Shown piece by piece: positions 1 to 6,267 of a DNA stretch of 22,380 bases. The position numbers and the translations under genes are program-made. The DNA is from a virus, in IMG/VR virus record IMGVR_UViG_3300020436_000104, positions 1 to 22,380 of that record. The stretch is one strand, 5' to 3'. Position 1 is the first letter of the stretch. Every line of letters starts with the position of its first letter. The notes beneath the pieces were generated by a model, which was not told where the DNA came from, did no database searches, and saw only the letters and a list, made by a program, of their open reading frames with translations.

Positions 1-1
1 A

Positions 2-418
2 ACATACCTAGGAGGTAAGCATACTTGGGAACCAGTAACACTTACATTGCGTGAAGATGCAAATAATAATGTTCAAAAAATTATTGGACAGCAACTACAA
101 AGACAATTTGATTTCTTCGAACAATCAAGTGCAGTATCAAGCGGTACATATAAATTCCAAACTAGAATCGAAGTACTAGATGGTGGTAACGGTGCAAATG
201 GTGCAAATGTTATAGATAGATTTCATTTAATCGGTTGTTATATAGAATCTGCAAATTACAATACTTTAGCATATGCTACTAACGAAGCAGTGACAACAAC
301 ACTAAGCATACGTTATGACAATGCTATACAATTTGGTGCTGATGAAGATGTTAACGGTATTGGTGAAATTACAACAAGAGCGTTGACAGCAGCTTCAGGC
401 GGTACACAGGTAACATAA
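2..418 (+). CDS. 19: Tail tube protein gp19 (3' part, truncated by window edge)
   Basis: This is the C-terminal 138 or so residues of the T4-type tail tube protein, the subunit that stacks into the inner tube through which DNA passes. The frame is open to the left edge, so the true start lies outside the window; a TTG at 47 is an internal Leu codon, not the start. Visible gp19-like features are the TWEPVTLTLRED strand, a GQQLQRQFDFFEQ helix, a YKFQTRIEVLDG strand, and a terminal TLSIRYDNA strand, typical of the gp19/Hcp-like tube fold. A rho-independent terminator follows 25 nt after the stop, so the gene ends a transcription unit. Family assignment rests on remembered gp19 patterns and is fairly secure. 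Confidence 0.85.
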   Translation, partial: TYLGGKHTWEPVTLTLREDANNNVQKIIGQQLQRQFDFFEQSSAVSSGTYKFQTRIEVLDGGNGANGANVIDRFHLIGCYIESANYNTLAYATNEAVTTTLSIRYDNAIQFGADEDVNGIGEITTRALTAASGGTQVT

Positions 419-442
419 AACCTAATTAGATTGGCTTTAAAG

Positions 443-476
443 GCGGAAGTAGTTTATGATTACTTCCGCTTTTTTT
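443..476 (+). terminator. Rho-independent terminator after gp19
   Basis: A perfect 9-bp stem (443-451 with 461-469, GCGGAAGTA against TACTTCCGC) closes a 9-nt loop and is followed by seven T residues at 470-476. It lies 25 nt after the tail tube stop and before the late-promoter-like octamer at 498, so it separates two transcription units. Confidence 0.9.
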
Positions 477-497
477 ATCTACGCACTTAATTAATAG

Positions 498-505
498 GAT
501 AAATA
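498..505 (+). promoter_or_regulatory. Late-promoter-like octamer GATAAATA directly before the start at 511
   Basis: GATAAATA matches the T4 late promoter consensus TATAAATA at seven of eight positions. It ends five nt before the ATG at 511. If it sits around -10 as in T4, transcription would start at or near the A of the ATG, giving an essentially leaderless message. No Shine-Dalgarno is visible between it and the ATG. Confidence 0.6.
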
Positions 506-510
506 TTAAT

Positions 511-1827
511 ATGAGTTTCGATCCTTATCTTATAAACAGTAATAATGATGTACATCTACGTGATGCAAGACATGCTCATCAATTGTATACCGAGCATAAT
601 TTTGCTGTGGCTCCAAAAACTAAATTTTTATACCATGTAGTTTTTGAACTATATGATGAAGTTAAAGCATTTGGTAGTAATACAGATGTTCATAAAAAAG
701 AAATTGGAGTATTAGTTAAACAAGCTGACTTGCCTGGTTATAGAGTATCTGTTGAAAATAAGCAACAATACAATAGAAAAAAGAATATGCAGACTAGAAT
801 TGATTACCAGGATGTAACTATAGATTTTCATGATGATAATTTAGGACTTACAAGAGGATTGCTAGAAGATTACTACATGTATTACTATGTCGACGGTAAT
901 CACAGAGATCAAAACGGATTCTTTTCATCATATTTCGGTTCGCAGAATGCATTTAATGCTAGAGATAAGTATGACAATTTAGTGCCAAACTATGGTTTGA
1001 ACAACTACAAATATAATCCTTTTTTCAAATACATAAGAATATATCAACTTGCAAGACGTCAGTGGTTTGCTTATACACTTATTAATCCGTTAATTACACA
1101 ATTCAATCATGGAAATGTAGAGTCTGCTGACGGCGCATCTTTCAATGCTAATAGTATTTCAGTTGCATATGAAAGTGTAATATATTCAAATGGAGAAGTA
1201 GGACCACTAGGTGAACCAGTAGCATTTACTGATCCAGAAACTAGATATGATAATGTAATGAGTCCTCTTGCTTATAATGATTCAGGGCTAGGACGTCCTG
1301 GCGGTACACTTTCTGCATTACCTAAATTATTTGATAGGCTTAGAAACACTGGGCTTGATTCCATTTTACCTAGAGTGCGTAATCCAGATTCAAGAAGCAA
1401 TTCTATATTACGTAATGAAAGAAGGGACTTTGAAGGCGGCGCATTAGGAATGATAGGTGCAGGAATAAGAGAATTATTTCAAACAGAAACTCCTGGAGGG
1501 TTATTAGGTACAACTATACCTAGAGTACAACGTAGACGACAAGAAGATAGAAGCACCGTACTACCTGGCAACGACAGAGTACTTGACGGAGATTCAATAC
1601 TAGTTGAATTTAATAGAAATCCTGTAGCAAGGAGGAGTTACATTACTAGAGCGTTAAATAGTAATGCAATACCCAATCAAGATGTATCTACTTATAGAGC
1701 AAGCTCTGTGCCAGCAAAAAATGCTATAGAAACTGAACTAGTTAATAGAGCTACAGGAGGAAATGATTTAAAACTACAACGCACAGCTACTGATGCGATT
1801 GATGCAACAAAAGGAACTTTAGTATAA
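511..1827 (+). CDS. Tail-tube-fold protein, gp54-like (baseplate/tube initiator candidate)
   Basis: A 438-residue virion protein. Residues of about 40-235 have the pattern of the tail tube fold shared by T4 gp19 and gp54: an extended strand YHVVFELYDEV, the segment VLVKQADLPGYRVSVE, a strand TIDFHDDN followed by a helix LEDYYMYYY, and late strands SVAYESVIYSNG. Residues from about 240 to 438 form a long polar extension rich in R, N and D that looks disordered. Position next to gp19 and presence of a second tube-like domain suggest gp54, which starts tube assembly on the baseplate, but T4 gp54 is shorter (about 320 residues). Starts at the ATG 5 nt after a late-promoter-like octamer; the stop overlaps the next ATG by one base (TAATG). 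Alternative: another tube-fold tail-completion protein. Confidence 0.55.
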   Translation: MSFDPYLINSNNDVHLRDARHAHQLYTEHNFAVAPKTKFLYHVVFELYDEVKAFGSNTDVHKKEIGVLVKQADLPGYRVSVENKQQYNRKKNMQTRIDYQDVTIDFHDDNLGLTRGLLEDYYMYYYVDGNHRDQNGFFSSYFGSQNAFNARDKYDNLVPNYGLNNYKYNPFFKYIRIYQLARRQWFAYTLINPLITQFNHGNVESADGASFNANSISVAYESVIYSNGEVGPLGEPVAFTDPETRYDNVMSPLAYNDSGLGRPGGTLSALPKLFDRLRNTGLDSILPRVRNPDSRSNSILRNERRDFEGGALGMIGAGIRELFQTETPGGLLGTTIPRVQRRRQEDRSTVLPGNDRVLDGDSILVEFNRNPVARRSYITRALNSNAIPNQDVSTYRASSVPAKNAIETELVNRATGGNDLKLQRTATDAIDATKGTLV

Positions 1828-2204
1828 TGGCAAGTTCAGATCAAAATATAGGTTCAAGATTTGATAAAAGTAATAGTGACGATCAAAGAAGATTTTTCAA
1901 TAATTATTTTAAAACTGAAATAAATTACAATGCAAGCGAAGTTGATGCTGTAATTGGTTATTTTTTGAAACGAGACTTTGATAAAATTGCCGCTGTAAAT
2001 ACTGCGAGTGTAATTTTACAGCAAGCCGCAATCGACGAAGTACCTGTATTTGAATTATTAGATACCTTAAATGGAATAGACAATATTCAACTTAACAATG
2101 TTTTGGCTCAAATACTAAATTTAAATAGAGAAAAAACTAGCATGCTAGGATTTAGATCACAAAACAAAAGTGAATTATTTGACCAAAGGAACATATTAGT
2201 GTGA
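1827..2204 (+). CDS. Conserved T4-like phage protein of unknown function (125 aa)
   Basis: I do not recognise a named function. The 125-residue product is helical, soluble and without cysteine. It has a segment NASEVDAVIGYFLKRDFDK followed by a helix with VFELLDTLNG and a C-terminal LNREKTSMLGFR motif. Its pattern resembles small proteins I recall in marine T4-like phages beside tail and baseplate genes. It is translationally coupled: its ATG overlaps the TAA of the gp54-like gene, and gp4 begins one nt after its stop. The context suggests a virion assembly or structural role, but this is inference. Confidence 0.6.
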   Translation: MASSDQNIGSRFDKSNSDDQRRFFNNYFKTEINYNASEVDAVIGYFLKRDFDKIAAVNTASVILQQAAIDEVPVFELLDTLNGIDNIQLNNVLAQILNLNREKTSMLGFRSQNKSELFDQRNILV

Positions 2205-2205
2205 T

Positions 2206-2643
2206 ATGGCACATTTTGCTCAAGGGAAATATAATCTAAAAAACCCACAAAAATATATAGGCACTAGAAGCCCAACATATAGATCAGGTTGGGAATTCAC
2301 ATTTATGAAATTTTGTGACGAACATAATGCTATTGCACAATGGGCAAGCGAAGCAGTGCGTATACCATATAGAAATCCTCTTACAGGAAAGCAAACAATT
2401 TATGTTCCTGACTTCTTTATTGTATACGCAGATAGGCGCGGAAAGCAAAAAGTTGAACTAATAGAAGTAAAACCAAAAAATCAAGTGTTAAAAGAAAAAA
2501 CAGGAAAAAGTAGATACAACAAAGCTTCTTGGGTAGTTAACCAAGCTAAGTGGGAATCTGCTAGAGCTTGGTGTAAACAAAAAGGTATATTATTTAGAAT
2601 AGTAACAGAAGATGACATATTTCATTCAGGTAATAGAAGATAA
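2206..2643 (+). CDS. 4: Head completion protein gp4 (PD-(D/E)xK-type nuclease fold)
   Basis: A 145-residue protein close to the size of T4 gp4 (head completion, also called 50/65), which acts after packaging so that tails can join heads. The sequence shows a PD-(D/E)xK-like core: E30 in the first helix (GWEFTFMKF), D69 in VPDFF, and E87-V-K89 in LIEVKPK, with R21 and R26 in the N-terminal region. The GTRSPTYRSGWE segment and basic surface are as expected for this family. It starts one nt after the preceding stop, so translation is probably coupled. The next gene is 65 nt downstream behind its own promoter-like element. Catalytic activity is inferred from motif residues. Confidence 0.8.
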   Translation: MAHFAQGKYNLKNPQKYIGTRSPTYRSGWEFTFMKFCDEHNAIAQWASEAVRIPYRNPLTGKQTIYVPDFFIVYADRRGKQKVELIEVKPKNQVLKEKTGKSRYNKASWVVNQAKWESARAWCKQKGILFRIVTEDDIFHSGNRR

Positions 2644-2676
2644 TAGTCAAACAAAACTCTTTTATAACTTTTTTTG

Positions 2677-2684
2677 AATAAATA
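2677..2684 (+). promoter_or_regulatory. Late-promoter-like octamer AATAAATA upstream of small terminase
   Basis: AATAAATA differs from T4 TATAAATA at one base. A -10-type position would place +1 near 2690, giving a leader of about 19 nt that holds a Shine-Dalgarno-like CGGAG (2699-2703) before the ATG at 2709. A TATAAT also lies at 2693-2698 but has no good -35 at the usual spacing. Confidence 0.55.
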
Positions 2685-2708
2685 TAGTAGTATATAATCG
2701 GAGTTATA

Positions 2709-3203
2709 ATGACTAAAAAACTAGAAGATTTGTTAAACTTGCCTGACTCTAAAGATATTATAGAAACAGCTAAGACCCAAGAATCAGATCAAAAGTCTTA
2801 TGAAATAGAAGAATCATTCCGTGATATAGAAGAATTCGATAAGATTGCTAGTGCCTTGCCTGCTGTGAAGGGTTTGGGCAAAATGGCTGACGAAGAATTG
2901 AACGAAATAGCAGAAAAAGCAATTACAGCATACGATGATCTTATGGATTTAGGTATGAATGTAGAAAGCAGGTATAGTGGCAGAGTGTTTGAAGTTGCAG
3001 GTGGTATGCTTAAAACAGGACTAGATGCGAAAGTTGCAAAGTTAGATAAAAAACTTAAAATGATAGATTTGCAACTAAAAAAAGAAAAACTAGATAAGGA
3101 AAACTCCATAGGGCAGGACAATATTATTAATGGCGAAGGCTACGTAGTTACTGACAGAAACAGCTTGTTAGAGAAGCTTAAAGGGCTAGAGAAAGATAAA
3201 TAG
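2709..3203 (+). CDS. 16: Terminase small subunit gp16-like
   Basis: A 164-residue acidic, helical protein, the same length as T4 gp16 as I recall it. Small terminase oligomers recognise concatemer DNA and regulate the ATPase and nuclease of gp17. The central part (residues about 45-100) has helices with LGKMADEELNEIAEKA and a DDLMDLGMNVESRYSGRVFEVAGGMLKTG segment. Residues about 105-131 form a strongly charged coiled coil (KVAKLDKKLKMIDLQLKKEK), as in the central oligomerisation domain of gp16. CGGAG lies 6 nt before the ATG. Unlike T4, where genes 16 and 17 are adjacent, gp17 here starts about 3 kb downstream. The stop codon overlaps the GATAAATA element at 3195-3202. Confidence 0.75.
   Translation: MTKKLEDLLNLPDSKDIIETAKTQESDQKSYEIEESFRDIEEFDKIASALPAVKGLGKMADEELNEIAEKAITAYDDLMDLGMNVESRYSGRVFEVAGGMLKTGLDAKVAKLDKKLKMIDLQLKKEKLDKENSIGQDNIINGEGYVVTDRNSLLEKLKGLEKDK
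3195..3202 (+). promoter_or_regulatory. Late-promoter-like octamer GATAAATA at the end of gp16
   Basis: An exact GATAAATA that overlaps the stop codon of the small terminase gene. The next ATG is at 3222, so a T4-type +1 near 3208 would leave a 14-nt leader containing the AGAGGA Shine-Dalgarno at 3209-3214. Confidence 0.5.
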
Positions 3204-3221
3204 TTTATAGAGGATAATACA

Positions 3222-3785
3222 ATGAAATCATTTGCACAAATATTACAGGAATCTAGAAATACGTATTCGTTTAATATTGGCATTGCAGGTGAACTACCTG
3301 AAGGAATTGCAGACAGATTAGAATCTGTACTACAAAAGTTTCAAGTAATGAAGTTTACACAAGGCAAAAAGACGCCAATACAAAAACGTCCGCTAGATTT
3401 CCCACAGTTAGAAAATACAGAAGTAACATTTTTTGAAGCTGAAGTAGGATATCCTACTACTCCACAAGTGTTACAACATTACTTAGGAAATTGTTGTAAT
3501 GTTCCGCAAAGTCATATTATTGTAAGAAATCCAGAAGATCCAAGAGAAGCATATCAAGAAGAAACTCCAGATGAACCATACGAAGTGTTACTAACACAAG
3601 AAGAAATGGGCGGAGAATCTGCACAGAACGAAGTAGCAGATAATAGAACAATGGATTTATTAAAAGAATTAGAAACTGCTCGCAAAGAACGAGAAGTAGC
3701 CGCAGGTAACGAAGGTGCACCTCAAGGTGAGTCAAAAGATATCGAAGGCCATAAACAAAATACTAAAGCAGTCGTGGGAGGCTAA
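3222..3785 (+). CDS. Probable internal head/virion protein with capsid-targeting-like N terminus (187 aa)
   Basis: Function not established. The N terminus MKSFAQILQES resembles the capsid targeting sequence of T4 internal proteins (MKTYQEFIAE type), and LQE|S fits the (L/I)xE cleavage rule of the T4 prohead protease gp21. Residues about 15-110 look like a compact alpha/beta domain, with a SHIIVRNPEDPRE motif near its end. After residue about 115 the chain is acidic and low in complexity (E, Q, N rich), probably flexible. AGAGGA lies 7 nt before the ATG. It sits between gp16 and another probable internal protein. Packaging into the head is inferred from the N-terminal tag and the location. 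Confidence 0.6.
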   Translation: MKSFAQILQESRNTYSFNIGIAGELPEGIADRLESVLQKFQVMKFTQGKKTPIQKRPLDFPQLENTEVTFFEAEVGYPTTPQVLQHYLGNCCNVPQSHIIVRNPEDPREAYQEETPDEPYEVLLTQEEMGGESAQNEVADNRTMDLLKELETARKEREVAAGNEGAPQGESKDIEGHKQNTKAVVGG

Positions 3786-3789
3786 ACAA

Positions 3790-4851
3790 ATGAGCAACAT
3801 GCAAGATTTAATTAACAAAATGACAGACATTGAAAACTCTAGTAAAGAGCAATTAAATGAAGCTGCTTCCTTGACTGTTAACGCAGAAACAGGTGCAGAA
3901 ATTGCTGATATGATTTCAGCTATGCAAGGCAACGCAGGAATGGGCAAACCAGTTCCTGCTGATATGCCAATGCCAATGCGTCATGACATTGATAAGTTTA
4001 GAGCAGCAATGGATGACGATCCAAATATTCCAGGCAAAGACGATGTACCTGGAGATCAAGATCTACAAGCAGGACTATTAGGTGCATTAGGCGGTGCAGC
4101 AGCAGGTTCTATGATTCCAGGAGCAGGAGCTGCATTAGGCGGCGCAGGAGCAGTTGGTGGCGGAGCGTTAGGCGGCATGATAGGCGGACCAGGCGGCGCG
4201 GCACTAGGTTCTAAAATTGGTGGAGCAATTGGTAGAGCAGCACCAGCGGCAATAGGTGGCATGGTAGGTGATAAACTCACAGGCGAAGAAGATGTCGATG
4301 AGATTACAAAAGCTCAGGAAAAACTGCCTCCTAAATTACAAAAAGCAATCAAAGACAAAGAAGAAAAAGAAGGTAAAACAGACGAATGGGCAAACAGTGC
4401 CCCAGGCGAAGAAGAGGAGGATAGAGGTACTATGGGAGACTATGAAGACAATATTCGTGACGGTAGCGATTTACACAGAAAGAAAGATCGCAGAGCAATA
4501 CGTACAGTGAATCCTGCACTTGAAAACATTAAGGATACACTGTATAAAGCACTTGCCGAAAAGAAAGCAAAACCAGATTATATTGATATCGACGGTGATG
4601 GCGACAAAAAAGAACCTATGAAAAAAGCAGTAAAAGATAAAAAAGCTAAAAAAGTAAGCGAAGGTGAATTCAAAAAAACCGGCGCCAAAGGTGATGGGTC
4701 AGCTAAGTTTGACGAAATGGGTTGCAAAAATGAAATGAAAAAATTAAATGCTAGCGGTTGTGCAAAAAATGAAATGTATGACAAAGTAGCAGAAAAGTAC
4801 GGTTGTAGTAAAGGACAATTTGAAAAACTATACGCCGCACACTGCGCCTAA
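3790..4851 (+). CDS. Glycine-zipper, EF-hand-like and Cys-motif modular phage protein (353 aa)
   Basis: The start is taken as the ATG at 3790 because GGGAGG (3776-3781) is well spaced before it; a longer in-frame reading from 3715 would overlap most of the end of the preceding gene. Modules in order: a polar N terminus with LNE|A matching the gp21 cleavage rule (near residue 25); a Gly/Ala-rich stretch at about 94-161 with repeated GxxxG spacing, resembling glycine-zipper membrane segments; a charged linker; a DxDxDG loop at about 263-277 (DIDGDGDKKEP) resembling a calcium-binding EF-hand or dockerin loop but with Met where the last ligand would be; and a C-terminal block (about 311-353) with four Cys and two CxKNEM-type repeats that looks like a small helix-turn-helix. 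A terminator follows. Probably a virion protein; no enzyme domain is recognised. Confidence 0.6.
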   Translation: MSNMQDLINKMTDIENSSKEQLNEAASLTVNAETGAEIADMISAMQGNAGMGKPVPADMPMPMRHDIDKFRAAMDDDPNIPGKDDVPGDQDLQAGLLGALGGAAAGSMIPGAGAALGGAGAVGGGALGGMIGGPGGAALGSKIGGAIGRAAPAAIGGMVGDKLTGEEDVDEITKAQEKLPPKLQKAIKDKEEKEGKTDEWANSAPGEEEEDRGTMGDYEDNIRDGSDLHRKKDRRAIRTVNPALENIKDTLYKALAEKKAKPDYIDIDGDGDKKEPMKKAVKDKKAKKVSEGEFKKTGAKGDGSAKFDEMGCKNEMKKLNASGCAKNEMYDKVAEKYGCSKGQFEKLYAAHCA

Positions 4852-4870
4852 CATCCCCCCAGAAAAACTC

Positions 4871-4897
4871 AATAGCGTCTTCGGACGCTATTTTTTT
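4871..4897 (+). terminator. Rho-independent terminator with TTCG tetraloop
   Basis: A 9-bp stem AATAGCGTC (4871-4879) pairs with GACGCTATT (4884-4892) around a TTCG loop, and a run of seven T residues covers 4891-4897. It ends the unit that contains gp16 and the two following genes, and a late-promoter-like octamer begins two nt later. Confidence 0.92.
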
Positions 4898-4898
4898 G

Positions 4899-4906
4899 GT
4901 TAAATA
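4899..4906 (+). promoter_or_regulatory. Weak late-promoter-like octamer GTTAAATA before the start at 4912
   Basis: GTTAAATA differs from TATAAATA at two bases. It begins two nt after the terminator's T-run and ends 5 nt before the ATG at 4912, the same geometry as at 498-511. No Shine-Dalgarno is present in the 14 nt between the T-run and the ATG. Confidence 0.4.
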
Positions 4907-4911
4907 TCACT

Positions 4912-5460
4912 ATGCTTGAACATTTTCATATTGATTATGATTTTTCTTTTATTTTAAATAATCTTTATAAAGGTTATAGATCAGATGTATTGATAAACGC
5001 TGTTAAGTTGCCTGTAATGGTAGAAGATTACGAACCATTTGGCGGATTAAGTAAATCATATAATGAACACAATATCAACCTTTTTCGTAGAGAATGGAAA
5101 AAGAAAATTTTTGATTTAAAAAATATTCAAAAACAATTAGATTTAAAACATGTTTTGACTATTACATCTCTTATACAACAACCAGGAAATACTTTGCCTG
5201 TACACAGAGATAAACATTATGAAGCTGATAAAAAAGGATTGCAAAATTTACAAGGTTCATTTGTTAGAGCAAATATTTTTTTAGAAGATTGGAAACCAGG
5301 CCATACACTACAATATGAGATAAAAGGAAAATGGCATAGCTGTATAAATTGGAAAGCTAACGACGGTATTGTATGGGATCAAACGCATTATCACCTTAGT
5401 GGAAATTCTGGCATGCAGGATAAAGTAACTTTACAAATAAGTGGGGTCAGAAATGAATAA
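4912..5460 (+). CDS. Fe(II)/2-oxoglutarate oxygenase-like protein, aspartyl/prolyl hydroxylase type
   Basis: A 182-residue protein with the outline of a small cupin-fold (double-stranded beta-helix) oxygenase. The metal triad candidates are H98 and D100 in PVHRDKHY and H161 in HYHLSGNSG. A basic residue follows ten positions later (K171, before VTLQISG), where the 2-oxoglutarate carboxylate is usually bound. The segment VRANIFLEDWKPG and the WDQTHYHLSGN segment resemble the aspartyl/asparaginyl beta-hydroxylase family. Such enzymes hydroxylate proteins or small molecules; the substrate is not evident. Its coding end overlaps the sulfotransferase-like gene by 8 nt, so the pair is probably cotranslated. 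It follows a strong terminator, so it opens a new unit that runs into the large terminase gene. Confidence 0.6.
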   Translation: MLEHFHIDYDFSFILNNLYKGYRSDVLINAVKLPVMVEDYEPFGGLSKSYNEHNINLFRREWKKKIFDLKNIQKQLDLKHVLTITSLIQQPGNTLPVHRDKHYEADKKGLQNLQGSFVRANIFLEDWKPGHTLQYEIKGKWHSCINWKANDGIVWDQTHYHLSGNSGMQDKVTLQISGVRNE

Positions 5461-6244
5461 ATTTTTTATAATAGGCCTCCCACGTACTGGCACTACAGCC
5501 ATAGCAAAGACCCTTAACAATTACGATAATATTTACTTGTACAGTAAATCAGCAGAAGATTATAAAGACAGTGAAAGCGAGCTGTTTGAACCTTTCGCAT
5601 TAGGAAATTTAAAAGTTGAATTAGATTGGCAAAACAAATTAGAAAATGTAGTAGAGGTAGAATTTAATAGTAAATATAACGGATTTAAATTGATTCCAGG
5701 TGACGTTGTTTATGCTGGTGATTTAATAAGAGATTATAATTATGATCCATTAATAGTGATAAGAAAAAATATCTGGAAAAGTCTTTTTAGCAAAATAGGA
5801 GCAGTTTATATTTCAAATGACGAAAAAACAATAGATGCGTATACAAAATCAAGCAAAAATACAAAAGCTGACTTTAGTAATTTTAGACATTTTCTCCCAA
5901 GATTTATTTTTTTCCTTAAACAATATATTAAGCTTATGTACGAAGTAGAAACAAAATTTCAAACATCTATTGATAAAATATACTTTGAAGATTTTATAAA
6001 ACCAAATAAAACTTACGAAAAAATAAACAACTATTTTGGGCAAGAGATTATTTTTAATTTAAACTACAATGATGACTACAATGTTGTAGACCAATATTTA
6101 ACAGATGCTAACTGGACAGAAGAGCAATATAAAATACTAGCAAACGAAGTAAATGCAACAGTGCAAAGGTTTGATATAATGGAAAACAAAAAAGCTCCAT
6201 TATATTTGAAAGAAATTTTACTAGATAACCCATTTGTAAAGTGA
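5453..6244 (+). CDS. Sulfotransferase-like protein (P-loop, PAPS-dependent type)
   Basis: A 263-residue protein with a sulfotransferase-style 5'-phosphosulfate loop at residues 8-15 (GLPRTGTT), directly after an FFII strand. A 3'-phosphate-binding candidate is VIRKNIWKSLFSK, with R104 and S110. These are the two PAPS-binding signatures of the family. It probably transfers sulfate to a hydroxyl group; the acceptor is unknown. The ATG at 5453 is preferred: it gives the usual short N terminus before the first strand and a GGGG at 5442-5445 could serve as Shine-Dalgarno. An in-frame GTG at 5441 would add four residues. It overlaps the oxygenase-like gene by 8 nt, which suggests that the two enzymes act on the same pathway or target. 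This link is inference. Confidence 0.65.
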   Translation: MNKFFIIGLPRTGTTAIAKTLNNYDNIYLYSKSAEDYKDSESELFEPFALGNLKVELDWQNKLENVVEVEFNSKYNGFKLIPGDVVYAGDLIRDYNYDPLIVIRKNIWKSLFSKIGAVYISNDEKTIDAYTKSSKNTKADFSNFRHFLPRFIFFLKQYIKLMYEVETKFQTSIDKIYFEDFIKPNKTYEKINNYFGQEIIFNLNYNDDYNVVDQYLTDANWTEEQYKILANEVNATVQRFDIMENKKAPLYLKEILLDNPFVK

Positions 6245-6246
6245 TA

Positions 6247-6258
6247 AGTAGTATATAA
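6247..6258 (+). promoter_or_regulatory. 12-mer shared by the leaders of both terminase genes
   Basis: AGTAGTATATAA occurs here, 9 nt before the gp17 ATG, and identically at 2686-2697, 11 nt before the gp16 ATG. It overlaps a weak late-like GATAAGTA (6243-6250) and runs into the AAGGAA Shine-Dalgarno (6257-6262). It may be a promoter part or a common translational control element; its function is not shown. Confidence 0.35.
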
Positions 6259-6267
6259 GGAATTACA

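Noticed and set aside
964-971. GATAAGTA as a further late promoter
   Set aside because: It lies deep inside the gp54-like gene with no gene start nearby; shows that this variant alone is not specific.
3715-3789. Longer N terminus for the 353-aa protein
   Set aside because: It would overlap 71 nt of the preceding gene, whereas ATG 3790 has a well-spaced GGGAGG.
4056-4280. Antisense ORF of 74 aa, very rich in Pro and Ala
   Set aside because: It is the complement of the Gly/Ala-rich stretch of the 353-aa protein; its composition follows from GGC/GCA codons and it has no start signal.
4268-4510. Overlapping + strand ORF of 80 aa in another frame
   Set aside because: Lys-rich product that simply reflects the charged linker of the 353-aa protein; no start signal.
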